Shown here: piece by piece, positions 15,741-15,909 of the stretch
Position numbering within the stretch: the first letter of the stretch is position 1
Layout of the letters: each line of letters starts with the position of its first letter
Position numbers and translations under genes: made by a program
The notes under the pieces: generated by a model
Told to the model about the DNA's origin: nothing
The model's input: only the letters and a program-made list of their open reading frames with translations
Database searches by the model: none
Origin: W0P28-013 sp963658575
GTDB lineage: Bacteria > Bacteroidota > Bacteroidia > Bacteroidales > Paludibacteraceae
NCBI GenBank assembly: GCA_963658575.1
Contig: CAVKQB010000052.1
Coordinates: 1-15,909, forward strand
Reading direction: 5' to 3'
DNA length: 15,909 nucleotides

Positions 15741-15764
15741 ATTCAATAATTCAATGATTCAATA
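15741..15764. repeat. Octanucleotide tandem array, 3 units (ATTCAATR)
   Basis: Three contiguous 8-nt units follow ATTCAAT(A/G). The array overlaps a 10-bp perfect palindrome, TTGAATTCAA, at 15737-15746. Confidence 0.8.
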
Positions 15765-15772
15765 ATTTGTAG

Positions 15773-15792
15773 GGACGCGGCGTGCCACGTCC
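15773..15792. repeat. GC-rich REP-like palindrome
   Basis: An 8-bp inverted repeat, GGACGCGG (15773-15780) and CCACGTCC (15785-15792), flanks a 4-nt loop. It has one mismatch, which becomes a G-U wobble in RNA from the minus strand. It is a GC-rich island inside AT-rich spacer and resembles the dispersed palindromic elements of Bacteroidales intergenic regions. Confidence 0.6.
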
Positions 15793-15830
15793 GTTGGTGG
15801 CGTTGAGTAGTTGTTGGACGCAAACAATTA

Positions 15831-15851
15831 TTCATTGTTCATTATTTATTG
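15831..15851. repeat. Heptanucleotide tandem array, 3 units (TTYATTR)
   Basis: Three contiguous 7-nt units follow TT(C/T)ATT(G/A). A less similar unit may precede them at 15824-15830. The unit differs from the heptamer at 15564-15591. Confidence 0.7.
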
Positions 15852-15909
15852 TTAGGTTCAAGACAACTTTAGAGGATTTTTTCTAAAATTTTTTAGTAGC
15901 ATTTTGTAT

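Larger units (their letters stand above)
15555..15909. other. AT-rich gene-free spacer with several short tandem arrays
   Basis: No credible gene is seen here. The region is much more AT-rich than the coding part and is largely built of the tandem arrays and palindrome listed separately. The last stretch (15852-15909) holds only a weak 6-bp inverted repeat (15868-15873 with 15882-15887) and poly-T runs; it may lead into a gene beyond the window edge, but nothing can be assigned. Confidence 0.75.

Noticed and set aside
15564..15764. CRISPR array
   Set aside because: Units are 7-10 nt and directly adjacent, with no spacers of uniform length and no repeats of 24-40 nt.
15868..15887. Second terminator near the right edge
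   Set aside because: The inverted repeat has only 6 A/T-rich pairs and no gene is visible to be terminated, so it was not called.

Overview
The window looks like a chromosomal segment of a Bacteroidota bacterium, probably order Bacteroidales. Four things support this: a C-terminal type IX secretion (T9SS) sorting domain on the giant protein, a TAnnTTTG-type -7 promoter element before a tRNA gene, no encoded CCA on that tRNA, and an AT-rich spacer full of 7-9 nt tandem repeats. The genus cannot be fixed from the sequence.

Layout: (1) Positions 1-14432 (+) are one unbroken reading frame that is already open at the left edge. It is the C-terminal part (at least 4809 residues) of a giant cell-surface protein made of 55 complete tandem Ig-like/PKD-like domains, then two distinct C-terminal modules and a T9SS sorting domain. 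(2) Positions 14465-15379 (+) encode a 304-residue outer-membrane beta-barrel protein with a signal peptide, 32 bp downstream and probably co-transcribed. (3) A strong 13-bp hairpin (15399-15437) ends this operon. It probably also ends the convergent tRNA-Leu(UAA) gene (15440-15525, minus), whose -7 box lies at 15547-15554. (4) From about 15555 to the right edge there is no gene. This spacer holds at least five separate short-unit tandem arrays and one palindrome.

Inferred biology: the giant protein would be exported to the cell surface by the T9SS and probably acts as a long adhesin or stalk. The linked barrel recalls the sprB-sprF arrangement (giant T9SS adhesin plus dedicated outer-membrane partner), although its sequence lacks the PorP/SprF hallmark.

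The most interesting structure is inside the giant gene. Its domains form higher-order repeats: a six-domain block near the left (domains 2-7 matching 8-13) and an alternating A-B two-domain block further on (domains 36-47). In the A-B block the dimer length rises 174, 177, 177, 186, 191, 195 residues. These suggest that the protein grew by multi-domain duplications. The functions are inferred; the repeat registers were counted directly from the translation.
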